A DNA stretch of 12,906 nt from Ruminimicrobiellum sp045223915 (lineage in GTDB: Bacteria; Elusimicrobiota; Endomicrobiia; Endomicrobiales; Endomicrobiaceae), in assembly GCA_045223915.1 (NCBI GenBank), contig JBGUZU010000027.1:1-12906 (forward strand). Direction: 5' to 3'. Below are positions 1 through 6,784 of the stretch, piece after piece (position 1 is the stretch's first letter; the number at the start of each line of letters is the position of its first letter). A program made the translations under genes and the position numbers. A model generated the notes under the pieces. It did not search any database, had not been told where the DNA came from, and saw nothing but the letters and a program-made list of their open reading frames with translations.

Positions 1-60
1 GATAAAGCTAAACATTTGCTTAGCGAACTTACACAATGGTTTAAAATAGAACAAAAATAA
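1..60 (+). CDS. C-terminal tail of an unidentified upstream gene (partial)
   Basis: Frame 1 is open from the window edge to a TAA at 58-60 and gives a 19-residue tail ending in FKIEQK. The tail looks like an amphipathic helix with a tryptophan near the end. The nadB ATG follows one base after the stop, so the two genes are probably co-transcribed and translationally coupled. Genes next to nadB are often nadA or nadC, but nothing in these few residues identifies either. I see only that a coding frame ends here. Confidence 0.6.
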   Translation, partial: DKAKHLLSELTQWFKIEQK

Positions 61-61
61 A

Positions 62-1621
62 ATGATAAAAACAGATTATTTGGTTATCGGCAGCGGTATA
101 GCGGGACTTAGTTTTGCACTCAAAGCATGCAAAACCAACGATGTTGCACTTGTTACCAAGAAAAAATTGTTTGATTCTTCCACAGGTAAAGCACAAGGCG
201 GAGTTGCTTGTGTTACCGATAAAGATGATACATTTGAATCTCATATACAAGATACTCTTGTTGCAGGTGACGGACTTTGCAACAAAGAGATAGTTGAAAT
301 AGCCGTTAAGTCTGCACCGGAAAGAATACAAGAACTTATTTCCATGGGAATGAAGTTTGCCAAAAAAGATTATAACAGTTCGGAATTCGAGCTTGGTCTT
401 GAAGGCGGACACAGTAAAAGAAGAATTCTTCATGCCGGAGATATTACCGGTGAAGAAATAGAAAAAGTGTTGGTTGCAAACATACAAAAAGCAAACAATG
501 TAAGCATATACGAAGATCACATGGCAATAGATTTGATTATCGATGAAAACAAAAAGTGTTGCGGTGCTTATGTTTACGATGTAAAAAATTCCAAGGTGGA
601 AATATTTTTGGCAAAAGTTGTTATACTTGCTTGCGGCGGGACAGGTAAAGTTTTCTTGTATACATCTAATCCGGATGTTGCAACAGGTGACGGTATTGCA
701 ATGGCATACAGAGCCGGAGCAAACATTTCCAATATGGAATTTATACAATTTCATCCCACATGTTTATATAATCCCGTAGCAAAATCTTTTTTAATTTCCG
801 AAGCGGTAAGAGGTGAAGGTGCGGTACTGAAAAATCAGAAGGGTGAAGCATTTATGCAAAAGTATCATCCTTTAAAAGATTTGGCTCCGAGAGATATAGT
901 TTCAAGAGCAATAGATACCGAACTTAAGAAAAGCGGCGATAAATTCGTTTATCTTGATATAAGACACAGAGGGGAAGATTTTATAGTAAAAAGGTTCCCT
1001 AACATATACGAAAAATGTTTGTTCTACGGAATAGATATGGCAAGAGATATGATACCTGTTGTTCCTGCGGCACATTATTGTTGCGGCGGAATTGCCGTGG
1101 ATAAATACGGACAAACATCAATACAAAACCTTTTTGCCATAGGCGAAAATGCTTGTAACGGGTTACAAGGTGCAAACAGACTTGCTTCAAACTCGTTGCT
1201 TGACGGTCTTGTTTTTGCTCACTATGCTTACAAAAAAACTCAAGAACTTTTACCTAACATAAAGTTTAATGATAATGTTAAAGAGTTTGTTAACGAAAGT
1301 ACGGGTAACGGTGATCCTACGATAATGTTGCAACATTGGGAAGAAGTCAGAAGATTAATGTCTAACTATGTAGGTATAGTAAGAACAAAAGAAAGATTAA
1401 AAATGGCTTTAAAAAGATTGAAAATCGTAAAAAAAGAAGTTGAAAATCATTTCAGAGATTTTAAAGTCAGTATGGAACTTTTGGAAGTAAAAAATCTTGT
1501 AGATGTTGCCGAAATTATAATAAAGTCCGCCATGGCAAGGAAGGAAAGTCGCGGCGCACATTTTAACTCGGATTACCCGAAAAAATCACATACCAAAAAA
1601 GATACGATCATAAAAAAATAG
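62..1621 (+). CDS. nadB: L-aspartate oxidase (NadB)
   Basis: This FAD enzyme oxidises L-aspartate to iminoaspartate, the first step of de novo quinolinate/NAD synthesis, and acts with NadA in the cytoplasm. The 519-residue product is close to the family length (about 530-540). It has the N-terminal dinucleotide fold GSGIAG at 10-15, LEGGHSKRRILHAGD around 113-127 and FIQFHPT at 227-233. It also has APRD with R277, HYCCGGI at 338-344, GEN at 361-363, GANRLASNS at 370-378 and the C-terminal ESRGAH at 495-500. H231, R277, H338 and R373 fall at a constant offset from the E. coli active-site residues H244, R290, H351 and R386 (recalled from memory). The glutamate of LEGGHS favours NadB over the related SdhA/FrdA flavoproteins. 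No clear Shine-Dalgarno precedes the ATG; it lies one base after the upstream stop, suggesting coupling. nadA and nadC are not in the window. Confidence 0.95.
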   Translation: MIKTDYLVIGSGIAGLSFALKACKTNDVALVTKKKLFDSSTGKAQGGVACVTDKDDTFESHIQDTLVAGDGLCNKEIVEIAVKSAPERIQELISMGMKFAKKDYNSSEFELGLEGGHSKRRILHAGDITGEEIEKVLVANIQKANNVSIYEDHMAIDLIIDENKKCCGAYVYDVKNSKVEIFLAKVVILACGGTGKVFLYTSNPDVATGDGIAMAYRAGANISNMEFIQFHPTCLYNPVAKSFLISEAVRGEGAVLKNQKGEAFMQKYHPLKDLAPRDIVSRAIDTELKKSGDKFVYLDIRHRGEDFIVKRFPNIYEKCLFYGIDMARDMIPVVPAAHYCCGGIAVDKYGQTSIQNLFAIGENACNGLQGANRLASNSLLDGLVFAHYAYKKTQELLPNIKFNDNVKEFVNESTGNGDPTIMLQHWEEVRRLMSNYVGIVRTKERLKMALKRLKIVKKEVENHFRDFKVSMELLEVKNLVDVAEIIIKSAMARKESRGAHFNSDYPKKSHTKKDTIIKK

Positions 1622-1633
1622 TCTGTATACGTA

Positions 1634-1832
1634 CTAACCTAACTCCTTCAAAATTTGTTATAATAACCCTTTGGCATTTGCCGTTAGTCGTTGTAGTTAA
1701 AGACCTTAAGATTTTAGGTTAGAATGAAGCAACTGACGAATGAAGTGTATATGGATCCCGAAAGGGCATACTCGATTGAGTTAGTTGCAAAATTATAACC
1801 AAAATATTAAGGTCACTATAGAAAGAGGAAAA
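1634..1832 (+). promoter_or_regulatory. Structured leader region before uvrA (candidate cis-acting RNA, unknown family)
   Basis: This intergenic stretch is rich in complementary segments. CTAACCTAA (1634-1642) is a perfect 9-base complement of TTAGGTTAG (1714-1722). GCAACTGAC (1729-1737) pairs with GTTAGTTGC (1780-1788) through 9 pairs, one of them G-U. Inside that domain, TATG (1750-1753) and CATA (1767-1770) flank a CCC-GAAA-GGG hairpin (1757-1766) with a GNRA tetraloop and a 3-base bulge. ACTC/GAGT (1770-1773, 1778-1781) could form a further small hairpin. GGC-ATTT-GCC lies at 1673-1682. The segment 1731-1737 can alternatively pair with GTCGTTG (1687-1693) with one bulged base, so rival folds exist. 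The last 44 bases before uvrA look mostly unpaired and carry its ribosome binding site. I do not recognise a known riboswitch, T-box, tRNA or ribozyme. Pairings were found by eye; function is inference. Confidence 0.45.
1656..1664 (+). promoter_or_regulatory. Extended -10 promoter upstream of uvrA
   Basis: TGTTATAAT matches the extended -10 consensus (TG, one base, TATAAT) exactly. No good -35 lies 17 bases upstream, which is typical of extended -10 promoters. Transcription would start near 1671 and give uvrA a leader of about 160 bases. The site sits 35 bases after the nadB stop, so uvrA need not depend on nadB transcription. A+T-rich DNA makes chance TATAAT common, but the TG extension and the intergenic position support it. 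Confidence 0.5.
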
Positions 1833-4649
1833 ATGGAGAATATAATAAAGATAAGAGGTGCTCGTCAACATAATCTAAAGAATGTAGATATCGACATTCC
1901 GAAAAATAAACTTGTAGTTGTTACGGGTTTATCGGGTTCGGGAAAATCTTCACTTGCATTTAATACCATATATGCCGAAGGGCAAAGAAGATATGTTGAA
2001 TCTTTGTCTGCTTATGCAAGACAGTTTTTGGATCTTATGGATAAACCGGATGTTGATATTATCGAAGGCCTTTCACCGGCAATATCCATAGAACAAAAAA
2101 ATCCGTCACATAACCCGAGATCTATTGTGGGAACGGTAACGGAAATTTACGATTATTTAAGATTGTTGTATGCAAGAATAGGTATAGCACATTGTCCTAA
2201 ATGCGGTAAAAAAGTTACTCCGCAAAGTTCGCAACAAATTATAGATGATGTTATGAAACTTGATGAAGGAACGATGATATATATTCTTGCACCGCTTGTA
2301 AAAAGTAAAATAGGAACTTACGAAGAACTTTTTTCAAGACTTTTAAAAGACGGTTTTACAAGAGTAAGAGTAGACAAGAAGATTTATAATCTTGATGAAA
2401 CAATAAAGTTAGACAGATACAAAAAACATAACATAGATTTATTGATAGACAGAATAAAAGTGTCCGAACAGGCACACACAAGAATAGCGGATTCAATAGA
2501 AACCACTCTTAAACAGGCAAGAGGTCTTGTAACTGTTGCGGTAGTTAACGAAAACAAAGATATAAAAGAAGAAAAAACTTACAGTGAACATTATGCATGT
2601 ATAGATTGCGGTATAAATATATCGGAAATAGAGCCCAGACTTTTTTCTTTTAATACTCCGCACGGTGCATGTCCGGATTGTTCCGGTATAGGAGAAAAAA
2701 GCGAAATAGATCCCGATTTGATTGTTCCGGACAAAACAAGGACGGTTAATCAGGGTGCATTACAAGCATGGTCCGAACCGGTAACAACAAGAACTCACAG
2801 ATGGAAAGGTGCATGGTCCGGATATTATTACGAACTGATAACCGATGCATGCAAAAGAAACAGAATTCCAATGAACAGACCGTGGAAAGATTTAACCTCC
2901 AAGCAACAGGAAGTTTTGTTATACGGTGACGGAGAATTTGAAGGTGTTATTACCAACATGCAAAGAAGGTACAGTGAAACCGAATCCGATTTTGTAAGAA
3001 CCGAAATTTTTTCAAAGTATATGTCCACAAAAACTTGTCCTACATGTCACGGTAAAAGATTGAAAAAAGAAGCTTTATCCGTATTGGTAAACGATAAATC
3101 AATTATGGATATAACGGCAATGTCGGTGGAACAAGCGGTAAAATTTTTTGATAATATAAAACTTACCGAAAAAGAAAAAACTATATCAAAAGTTATTTTA
3201 AAAGAAATTAAAGCAAGGTTAAACTTTTTAAATAATGTAGGCCTTTCATACTTAAGTTTGGACAGACAAAGTTCCACTCTTTCGGGCGGTGAAGCGCAAA
3301 GAATACATCTTGCAACACAAATAGGTTCGGGCCTTACAGGTGTTCTTTATGTGTTGGATGAACCGTCAATCGGTCTTCATCAAAGAGACAATACAATGTT
3401 GTTAAAAACATTAACCACATTAAGAGATTTAGGTAACACATTAATTGTTGTTGAACATGATGAAGATACAATGAGAACGGCGGACTATTTAATAGATTTG
3501 GGTCCCGGTGCGGGAGTGCACGGAGGACAGGTTGTTGCAAGCGGAACACCAAAAGAAGTTATGAAAGTTAAAAATTCAGTTACCGCACAATATCTTAACG
3601 GAAAACTTTCAATACCTATACCGAAAAGAAAGAAAACTAACGGTAAATGGTTGTCGATAAAAGGTGCAAGTCAGTTCAATTTAAAAAATATTAATGTTGA
3701 TATTCCGTTGGGTTTGTTTGTTTGTGTAACGGGTGTTTCCGGTTCCGGAAAATCCACGCTTGTTCATGAAATTTTGTATAAATCTCTTGCACAAAAATTT
3801 TACAGAGCAAAAGAAGTTCCCGGCAAAAATAAAGGTATAGAAGGTCTTGAAAATATAGATAAGGTAGTTATTGTAGATCAGTCTCCTATAGGAAGAACAC
3901 CGAGATCCAACCCTGTAACATATACGGGAGCATTTTCTTTGATAAGAGATTTGTTTGCGCAAACTCCTCAAGCTAAAGCAAGAGGTTATATGCCCGGCAG
4001 ATTTTCGTTTAATGTTAAAGGCGGACGATGCGAAAATTGTCAGGGTGACGGAACATTACAAATAGAAATGCAATTTTTACCTGACATTTTCGTTAAGTGT
4101 GATGTTTGCGGCGGCAGAAGATTTAACGAAGAAACTTTACAGATAAAATATAAAGGCAAGAATATAGACGAAGTTTTAAATATGACGGTTGAAGAAAGTG
4201 TAAAATTTTTTGAAAATATTCCGAAACTGCACAAAATATTATCTACATTAAATGATGTAGGTTTGGGATACATTAAGATAGGACAATCTTCAACAACATT
4301 GTCCGGCGGTGAAGCACAAAGAATAAAACTTGCAACGGAACTTTCAAGAAGATCTACAGGCAGAACACTTTATATTCTTGATGAACCTACAACAGGTTTG
4401 CATTTCGCCGATATTGCAAAACTTCTCGATGTATTACACAAATTGGTTTATGCCGGAAATACGGTTTTGGTTATCGAACATAACTTGGATGTTATTAAAA
4501 CGGCAGACTGGATAATAGATTTAGGTCCCGAAGGCGGAGACGGCGGCGGTAAAGTTGTGGGTTGCGGGACACCTGAAAAAATTATGACAATAGAAAAATC
4601 TTATACGGGCCAGTTTTTAAGAAAACTTATTTACGGAAAACAAAAATAA
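1833..4649 (+). CDS. uvrA: UvrABC excinuclease subunit A
   Basis: UvrA is the ATP-dependent DNA-damage sensor that loads UvrB in nucleotide excision repair. The 938-residue product matches the usual length of about 940. It carries two ABC ATPase modules. Module 1 has Walker A GLSGSGKS at 32-39, a zinc-binding set C256/C259/C280/C283, signature LSGGEAQR from 483 and Walker B ending D509-E510. Module 2 has Walker A GVSGSGKS at 634-641, zinc cysteines C733/C736/C756/C759, signature LSGGEAQR from 823 and Walker B ending D850-E851. The ATG at 1833 is preceded by AGAGGA (1824-1829) at good spacing, and the family N-terminus begins just there. An in-frame TTG at 1785 would add 16 non-conserved residues inside the structured leader and is rejected. 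All key residues are present. It is probably transcribed alone: a promoter and leader precede it and a terminator follows. No LexA-type operator was recognised. Confidence 0.98.
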   Translation: MENIIKIRGARQHNLKNVDIDIPKNKLVVVTGLSGSGKSSLAFNTIYAEGQRRYVESLSAYARQFLDLMDKPDVDIIEGLSPAISIEQKNPSHNPRSIVGTVTEIYDYLRLLYARIGIAHCPKCGKKVTPQSSQQIIDDVMKLDEGTMIYILAPLVKSKIGTYEELFSRLLKDGFTRVRVDKKIYNLDETIKLDRYKKHNIDLLIDRIKVSEQAHTRIADSIETTLKQARGLVTVAVVNENKDIKEEKTYSEHYACIDCGINISEIEPRLFSFNTPHGACPDCSGIGEKSEIDPDLIVPDKTRTVNQGALQAWSEPVTTRTHRWKGAWSGYYYELITDACKRNRIPMNRPWKDLTSKQQEVLLYGDGEFEGVITNMQRRYSETESDFVRTEIFSKYMSTKTCPTCHGKRLKKEALSVLVNDKSIMDITAMSVEQAVKFFDNIKLTEKEKTISKVILKEIKARLNFLNNVGLSYLSLDRQSSTLSGGEAQRIHLATQIGSGLTGVLYVLDEPSIGLHQRDNTMLLKTLTTLRDLGNTLIVVEHDEDTMRTADYLIDLGPGAGVHGGQVVASGTPKEVMKVKNSVTAQYLNGKLSIPIPKRKKTNGKWLSIKGASQFNLKNINVDIPLGLFVCVTGVSGSGKSTLVHEILYKSLAQKFYRAKEVPGKNKGIEGLENIDKVVIVDQSPIGRTPRSNPVTYTGAFSLIRDLFAQTPQAKARGYMPGRFSFNVKGGRCENCQGDGTLQIEMQFLPDIFVKCDVCGGRRFNEETLQIKYKGKNIDEVLNMTVEESVKFFENIPKLHKILSTLNDVGLGYIKIGQSSTTLSGGEAQRIKLATELSRRSTGRTLYILDEPTTGLHFADIAKLLDVLHKLVYAGNTVLVIEHNLDVIKTADWIIDLGPEGGDGGGKVVGCGTPEKIMTIEKSYTGQFLRKLIYGKQK

Positions 4650-4663
4650 AGTTTTAATACAAC

Positions 4664-4701
4664 AAAAAAAGGAAGGTGCTAAAAAGTACCTTCCTTTTTT
4701 A
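4664..4701. terminator. Bidirectional intrinsic terminator between uvrA and corA
   Basis: GGAAGGT (4671-4677) pairs perfectly with ACCTTCC (4688-4694). An A-run (4664-4670) and a T-run (4695-4700) flank the stem and extend it. Read rightward, the hairpin ends in a U-tract after uvrA. Read leftward, the A-run becomes the U-tract after corA. The 64-base gap between the two convergent stop codons holds little else, so one element probably ends both transcripts. Confidence 0.9.
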
Positions 4702-4713
4702 TTTAATATTTTG

Positions 4714-5706
4714 TTAAAACCATTTTTTTCTTTTCATGTACAGAACAATTCCGCAAGTTGAAGCAAGTATTAAAAATATTGCAAAGAACCATGTTCCCGT
4801 TTCACCCAAAATTTTTATTTCAGGGAAAGCAACATTCATTCCGTAATAACTTGCAAATATAAGTATCGGTAAAAATATTGTAGCTATTATACTCAAGAAT
4901 TTCATTGTTTCGTTTAACTTCAATGTTACCGAAGACATATAAATTGCAATAAGAGAACTTATCATTTGTGAATTATAGTTTATTGTTTTATTCAAACTGT
5001 TAAGTTGGTCTGTAATATCTCTGAAATATGCCGAATAAGATTCTCTTATATATTCGTTGTTTTCTCTTGCAAAGAAAGAATACACGTTTCTTTGCGGATC
5101 TGCGATTTTTCTCATGGAAAGCAAAACTTTTTTCAAATCGAGAATTTGTTCCATATCATCCGGATGCGGATCTTCCAAAACTTTATCTTCGAGCAAATCT
5201 ATTTTGTCGCTGATTTTTTCCATTGTATGCTCAAGGTTATCTACCACTTTCGACAAAATTTTGTATAACAATGTTTCCATGCTTTTTAATTCTATCTGCG
5301 GTTTCAACATTGCTTTGTGCATTAAACTGTCCAAAAATTCCAGCTCTTCGGTATGTGCGGTAACAATAAGGTCTTTTGATAAGAAAATATCAAGCTCGTA
5401 CATTGATTCATCGAACTCCGCCAAGTTCATGGTTTTTAATCTTATACCGTGAGTGTTAACGAAAAGGTAGTTGTCAAATTCTTCAACTTTAGGGTTGTAT
5501 AAAGGGAACAAACAGTCTTCAATCGAAAGTTCGTGAAATTTGAATGTATCGGTAAGAAGAGCAATTTCATCCGTAGATAAATCGCCTTTCTCCAAAGTAA
5601 TATCAACCCATAACAAAGACGGATTGTTACTGTAAATTTTATTTATATTTTCGATACTTTCTTCTTGTTGGCATATACCGTTGTTTACAAAAATAGACTT
5701 TATCAT
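4714..5706 (-). CDS. corA: CorA-family divalent metal ion transporter
   Basis: CorA proteins form pentameric inner-membrane channels that take up Mg2+ (sometimes Co2+ or Ni2+). The 330-residue product has the family layout: a soluble acidic N-terminal domain, a long helical region about 150-260 with coiled-coil character, then two C-terminal membrane segments (about 270-288 and 306-324). The diagnostic YGMN motif ends TM1 (GMN at 289-291), followed by a short loop with a Pro-Glu pair. The C-terminus is the basic KRKKWF, which should be cytoplasmic. I place the start at the ATG 5706-5704; a TTG three codons upstream is open but less likely. The ribosome binding site is weak (AGG nine bases upstream). 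The gene stands alone on the minus strand, facing uvrA across a shared terminator and diverging from the nitroreductase operon. Ion specificity cannot be told from sequence. Confidence 0.93.
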   Translation of the reverse strand: MIKSIFVNNGICQQEESIENINKIYSNNPSLLWVDITLEKGDLSTDEIALLTDTFKFHELSIEDCLFPLYNPKVEEFDNYLFVNTHGIRLKTMNLAEFDESMYELDIFLSKDLIVTAHTEELEFLDSLMHKAMLKPQIELKSMETLLYKILSKVVDNLEHTMEKISDKIDLLEDKVLEDPHPDDMEQILDLKKVLLSMRKIADPQRNVYSFFARENNEYIRESYSAYFRDITDQLNSLNKTINYNSQMISSLIAIYMSSVTLKLNETMKFLSIIATIFLPILIFASYYGMNVAFPEIKILGETGTWFFAIFLILASTCGIVLYMKRKKWF

Positions 5707-5782
5707 AGCACACAACCTAACCGTTTAATATATGATAAAAAATTTTACAAAATAAAACTATTTAAGTAAAGATAAAAAACAT

Positions 5783-5793
5783 TTTGTAACAAA
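5783..5793. repeat. Short inverted repeat in the divergent promoter region
   Basis: TTTGT (5783-5787) and ACAAA (5789-5793) are perfect inverted arms around one central base. The repeat overlaps the predicted corA start site and lies about 30 bases upstream of the nitroreductase -35 element. This is where an operator would be expected, but the repeat is short and A+T-rich and may be chance. Confidence 0.25.
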
Positions 5794-5822
5794 TTATAAT
5801 ATCGAAAAGTTTATTATTTTAA
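5793..5822 (-). promoter_or_regulatory. Candidate corA promoter
   Basis: On the minus strand TATAAT (complement of 5793-5798) lies 18 bases downstream of TTAAAA (complement of 5817-5822, four of six matches to TTGACA). Transcription would start near 5786 and leave corA a leader of about 80 bases. The surrounding DNA is very A+T-rich, so a chance match is possible. A second weak -10 (TATATT, complement of 5727-5732) lies closer to the gene. Confidence 0.3.
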
Positions 5823-5823
5823 A

Positions 5824-5853
5824 TTGAAATTTAGGTGGTATATTATATATAAT
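5824..5853 (+). promoter_or_regulatory. Promoter of the nitroreductase-to-engB gene cluster
   Basis: TTGAAA (5824-5829, five of six matches) is followed after 18 bases by a perfect TATAAT (5848-5853). Transcription would start near 5860, giving a short leader of about 20 bases. That leader holds AGGGG (5872-5876), five bases before the ATG at 5882. It is the best-matching promoter in the window. No later terminator is evident, so it may drive the whole cluster to the window edge. Confidence 0.6.
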
Positions 5854-5881
5854 TAATTAAATTATCAATGTAGGGGCTTTT

Positions 5882-6490
5882 ATGAAAAAAATATTTTATG
5901 TTTTTTCTGTGTTTGTTTTATTTTCATTGGTTTCTTGTGTAACGGCAGATAACAATTCGAAAAAATCCGCAGATAACGGTTCAAAAAATGCTGCAATAGA
6001 AAATATTTTGAACAGAAAAAGCGTAAGACAATATTCCGATAAAAAAGTAGAACAGGAAAAAATAGATACCATATTAAAATGTGCAATGGCCGCTCCCAGC
6101 GGAATGAACAAACAACCTTGGGAAATTTTGGTTGTTACCGATAAAGAAAAATTGGGAAAAATCGCGGAAATTGCACCGAATGCTTCATACAGTAAAAATT
6201 CTCAACTTGCAATAATCGTTTGCGGTGACAAAAATATCAGTGAAAGATTTTGGGAGCAGGATTGTTGCGCTGTAACAGAAAACATTTTGTTGGCTGTGGA
6301 AGCTTTGGAATTGGGTGCCGTATGGTGTATGGCTTATCCGTCCGATGAAAGAGTAGCAGGTATCAGAAGTTTATTTAATTTACCGGAAAATATTATTCCG
6401 TTAAACATTATACCTATAGGTTATCCTCTTACACAAGAACAACCTAAACAAAAATATAATGCAGATAAAGTACATGTTAACAATTGGTAA
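5882..6490 (+). CDS. Nitroreductase-family flavoprotein with a lipoprotein signal peptide
   Basis: Nitroreductase-family enzymes bind FMN and use NAD(P)H to reduce nitro compounds, quinones or other substrates. The 202-residue product has RKSVRQY at 45-51 (FMN-phosphate contact region), AAPSGMNKQPW at 70-80, a helix with ENILLAVEALELGAVW around 133-148 and IGYP at 179-182. Before this domain is a complete lipoprotein signal: MKK, a hydrophobic stretch 4-18, and lipobox LVSC with C19. An Asn/Ser/Lys-rich linker (20-38) follows. The mature protein should therefore be lipid-anchored outside the cytoplasm, unusual for this mostly cytosolic family. No alternative start between the signal and the catalytic domain would give a cytosolic form. 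The substrate and electron donor are unknown; another redox or dehalogenase-like role within the family is possible. It is first in the cluster, behind a good promoter. Confidence 0.88.
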   Translation: MKKIFYVFSVFVLFSLVSCVTADNNSKKSADNGSKNAAIENILNRKSVRQYSDKKVEQEKIDTILKCAMAAPSGMNKQPWEILVVTDKEKLGKIAEIAPNASYSKNSQLAIIVCGDKNISERFWEQDCCAVTENILLAVEALELGAVWCMAYPSDERVAGIRSLFNLPENIIPLNIIPIGYPLTQEQPKQKYNADKVHVNNW

Positions 6491-6511
6491 TAATAAAAAG
6501 GAGAAAACCCA

Positions 6512-6769
6512 ATGAGAATAGGCACTTTTTTGTTGGAAATGATAATTGTTCTTGCTATAATTTTTTGTTTGTATCATGCTTATTTTAATACAAGAAAATC
6601 TGCCATAACCAACGATAACGGTGAACTTATTACCAAAGATGTTAAGGAAATGTTGAACGATGTTTCCACTCTTTCTACTGTTTCTGCGGCAAATTCCACC
6701 GGAGCCAAAACAAAGAAAGATATAGAAAAGAAAGTTAACAGATTAATGAAAAAATATAACATAAATTAA
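6512..6769 (+). CDS. Small single-pass membrane protein with a type IV pilin-like N-terminus
   Basis: The 85-residue product has no family I can name with confidence. The ATG is well supported by AAGGAG (6498-6503) eight bases upstream. The N-terminus is MRIG followed by TFLLEMIIVLAII. A short basic leader ends in glycine, a glutamate lies at position +5 after that glycine, and a hydrophobic helix follows to about residue 22. This is the pattern of class III (prepilin peptidase) signals of type IV pilins and pseudopilins, although +1 is Thr instead of the usual Phe or Met. The remaining 60 residues are polar, with Ser/Thr-rich and Lys-rich parts and no cysteine pair. At about 81 mature residues it would be shorter than most pilins. 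The alternative is a plain signal-anchor protein. It sits 21 bases after the nitroreductase and 15 before the PASTA gene. Confidence 0.7.
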   Translation: MRIGTFLLEMIIVLAIIFCLYHAYFNTRKSAITNDNGELITKDVKEMLNDVSTLSTVSAANSTGAKTKKDIEKKVNRLMKKYNIN

Positions 6770-6784
6770 TTTTTGGTGAGAGAA

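Noticed and set aside
41..754. A 237-codon open frame on the minus strand opposite nadB, rich in Cys, Phe and Asn.
   Set aside because: It is antisense to a fully conserved NadB, has no recognisable domain, and its odd composition is the mirror of A+T-rich codon use.
1733..1739. CTGACGA resembles the conserved CUGANGA core of a hammerhead ribozyme, with a GTC at 1687-1689 and GAAA at 1760-1763.
   Set aside because: No stem II can be formed between the CTGACGA and the GAA, and the bases are better explained by the 9-pair helix with 1780-1788.
1634..1832. Possible tRNA, SRP RNA, 6S RNA, T-box or a known riboswitch in the uvrA leader.
   Set aside because: No T-loop TTCRA motif, SRP GGAAG core, T-box AGGGTGGNACCGCG or recognised riboswitch core is present; kept only as an unknown structured leader.
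1622..1832. LexA/SOS operator for uvrA.
   Set aside because: CTGT at 1623-1626 has no ACAG partner at the right spacing, and no GAAC-N4-GTTC-type site was found.
1785..1832. Upstream extension of UvrA from a TTG at 1785.
   Set aside because: The added residues are not family-like, lie over the 3' arm of a leader helix, and the ATG at 1833 has a good ribosome binding site.
2190..3070. Extra CxxC pairs in UvrA (HCPKCGKK near residue 125 and TCPTCHGK near 405) as a possible novel zinc site.
   Set aside because: Such cysteine pairs are common in bacterial UvrA proteins; nothing unusual.
3681..3971. Minus-strand open frames within uvrA (also near 2828-3552 and 4040-4273).
   Set aside because: They lie wholly inside the conserved uvrA coding region with no motifs or ribosome binding sites.
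5057..5452. A 131-codon plus-strand frame opposite corA.
   Set aside because: CorA on the other strand has the full YGMN signature and membrane segments; this frame has a biased Ser/Phe-rich composition and no family resemblance.
5882..5900. A-runs at the starts of the nitroreductase and rpe genes as phase-variation tracts.
   Set aside because: The runs are only seven bases and are simply AAA lysine codons after ATG in an A-rich genome.
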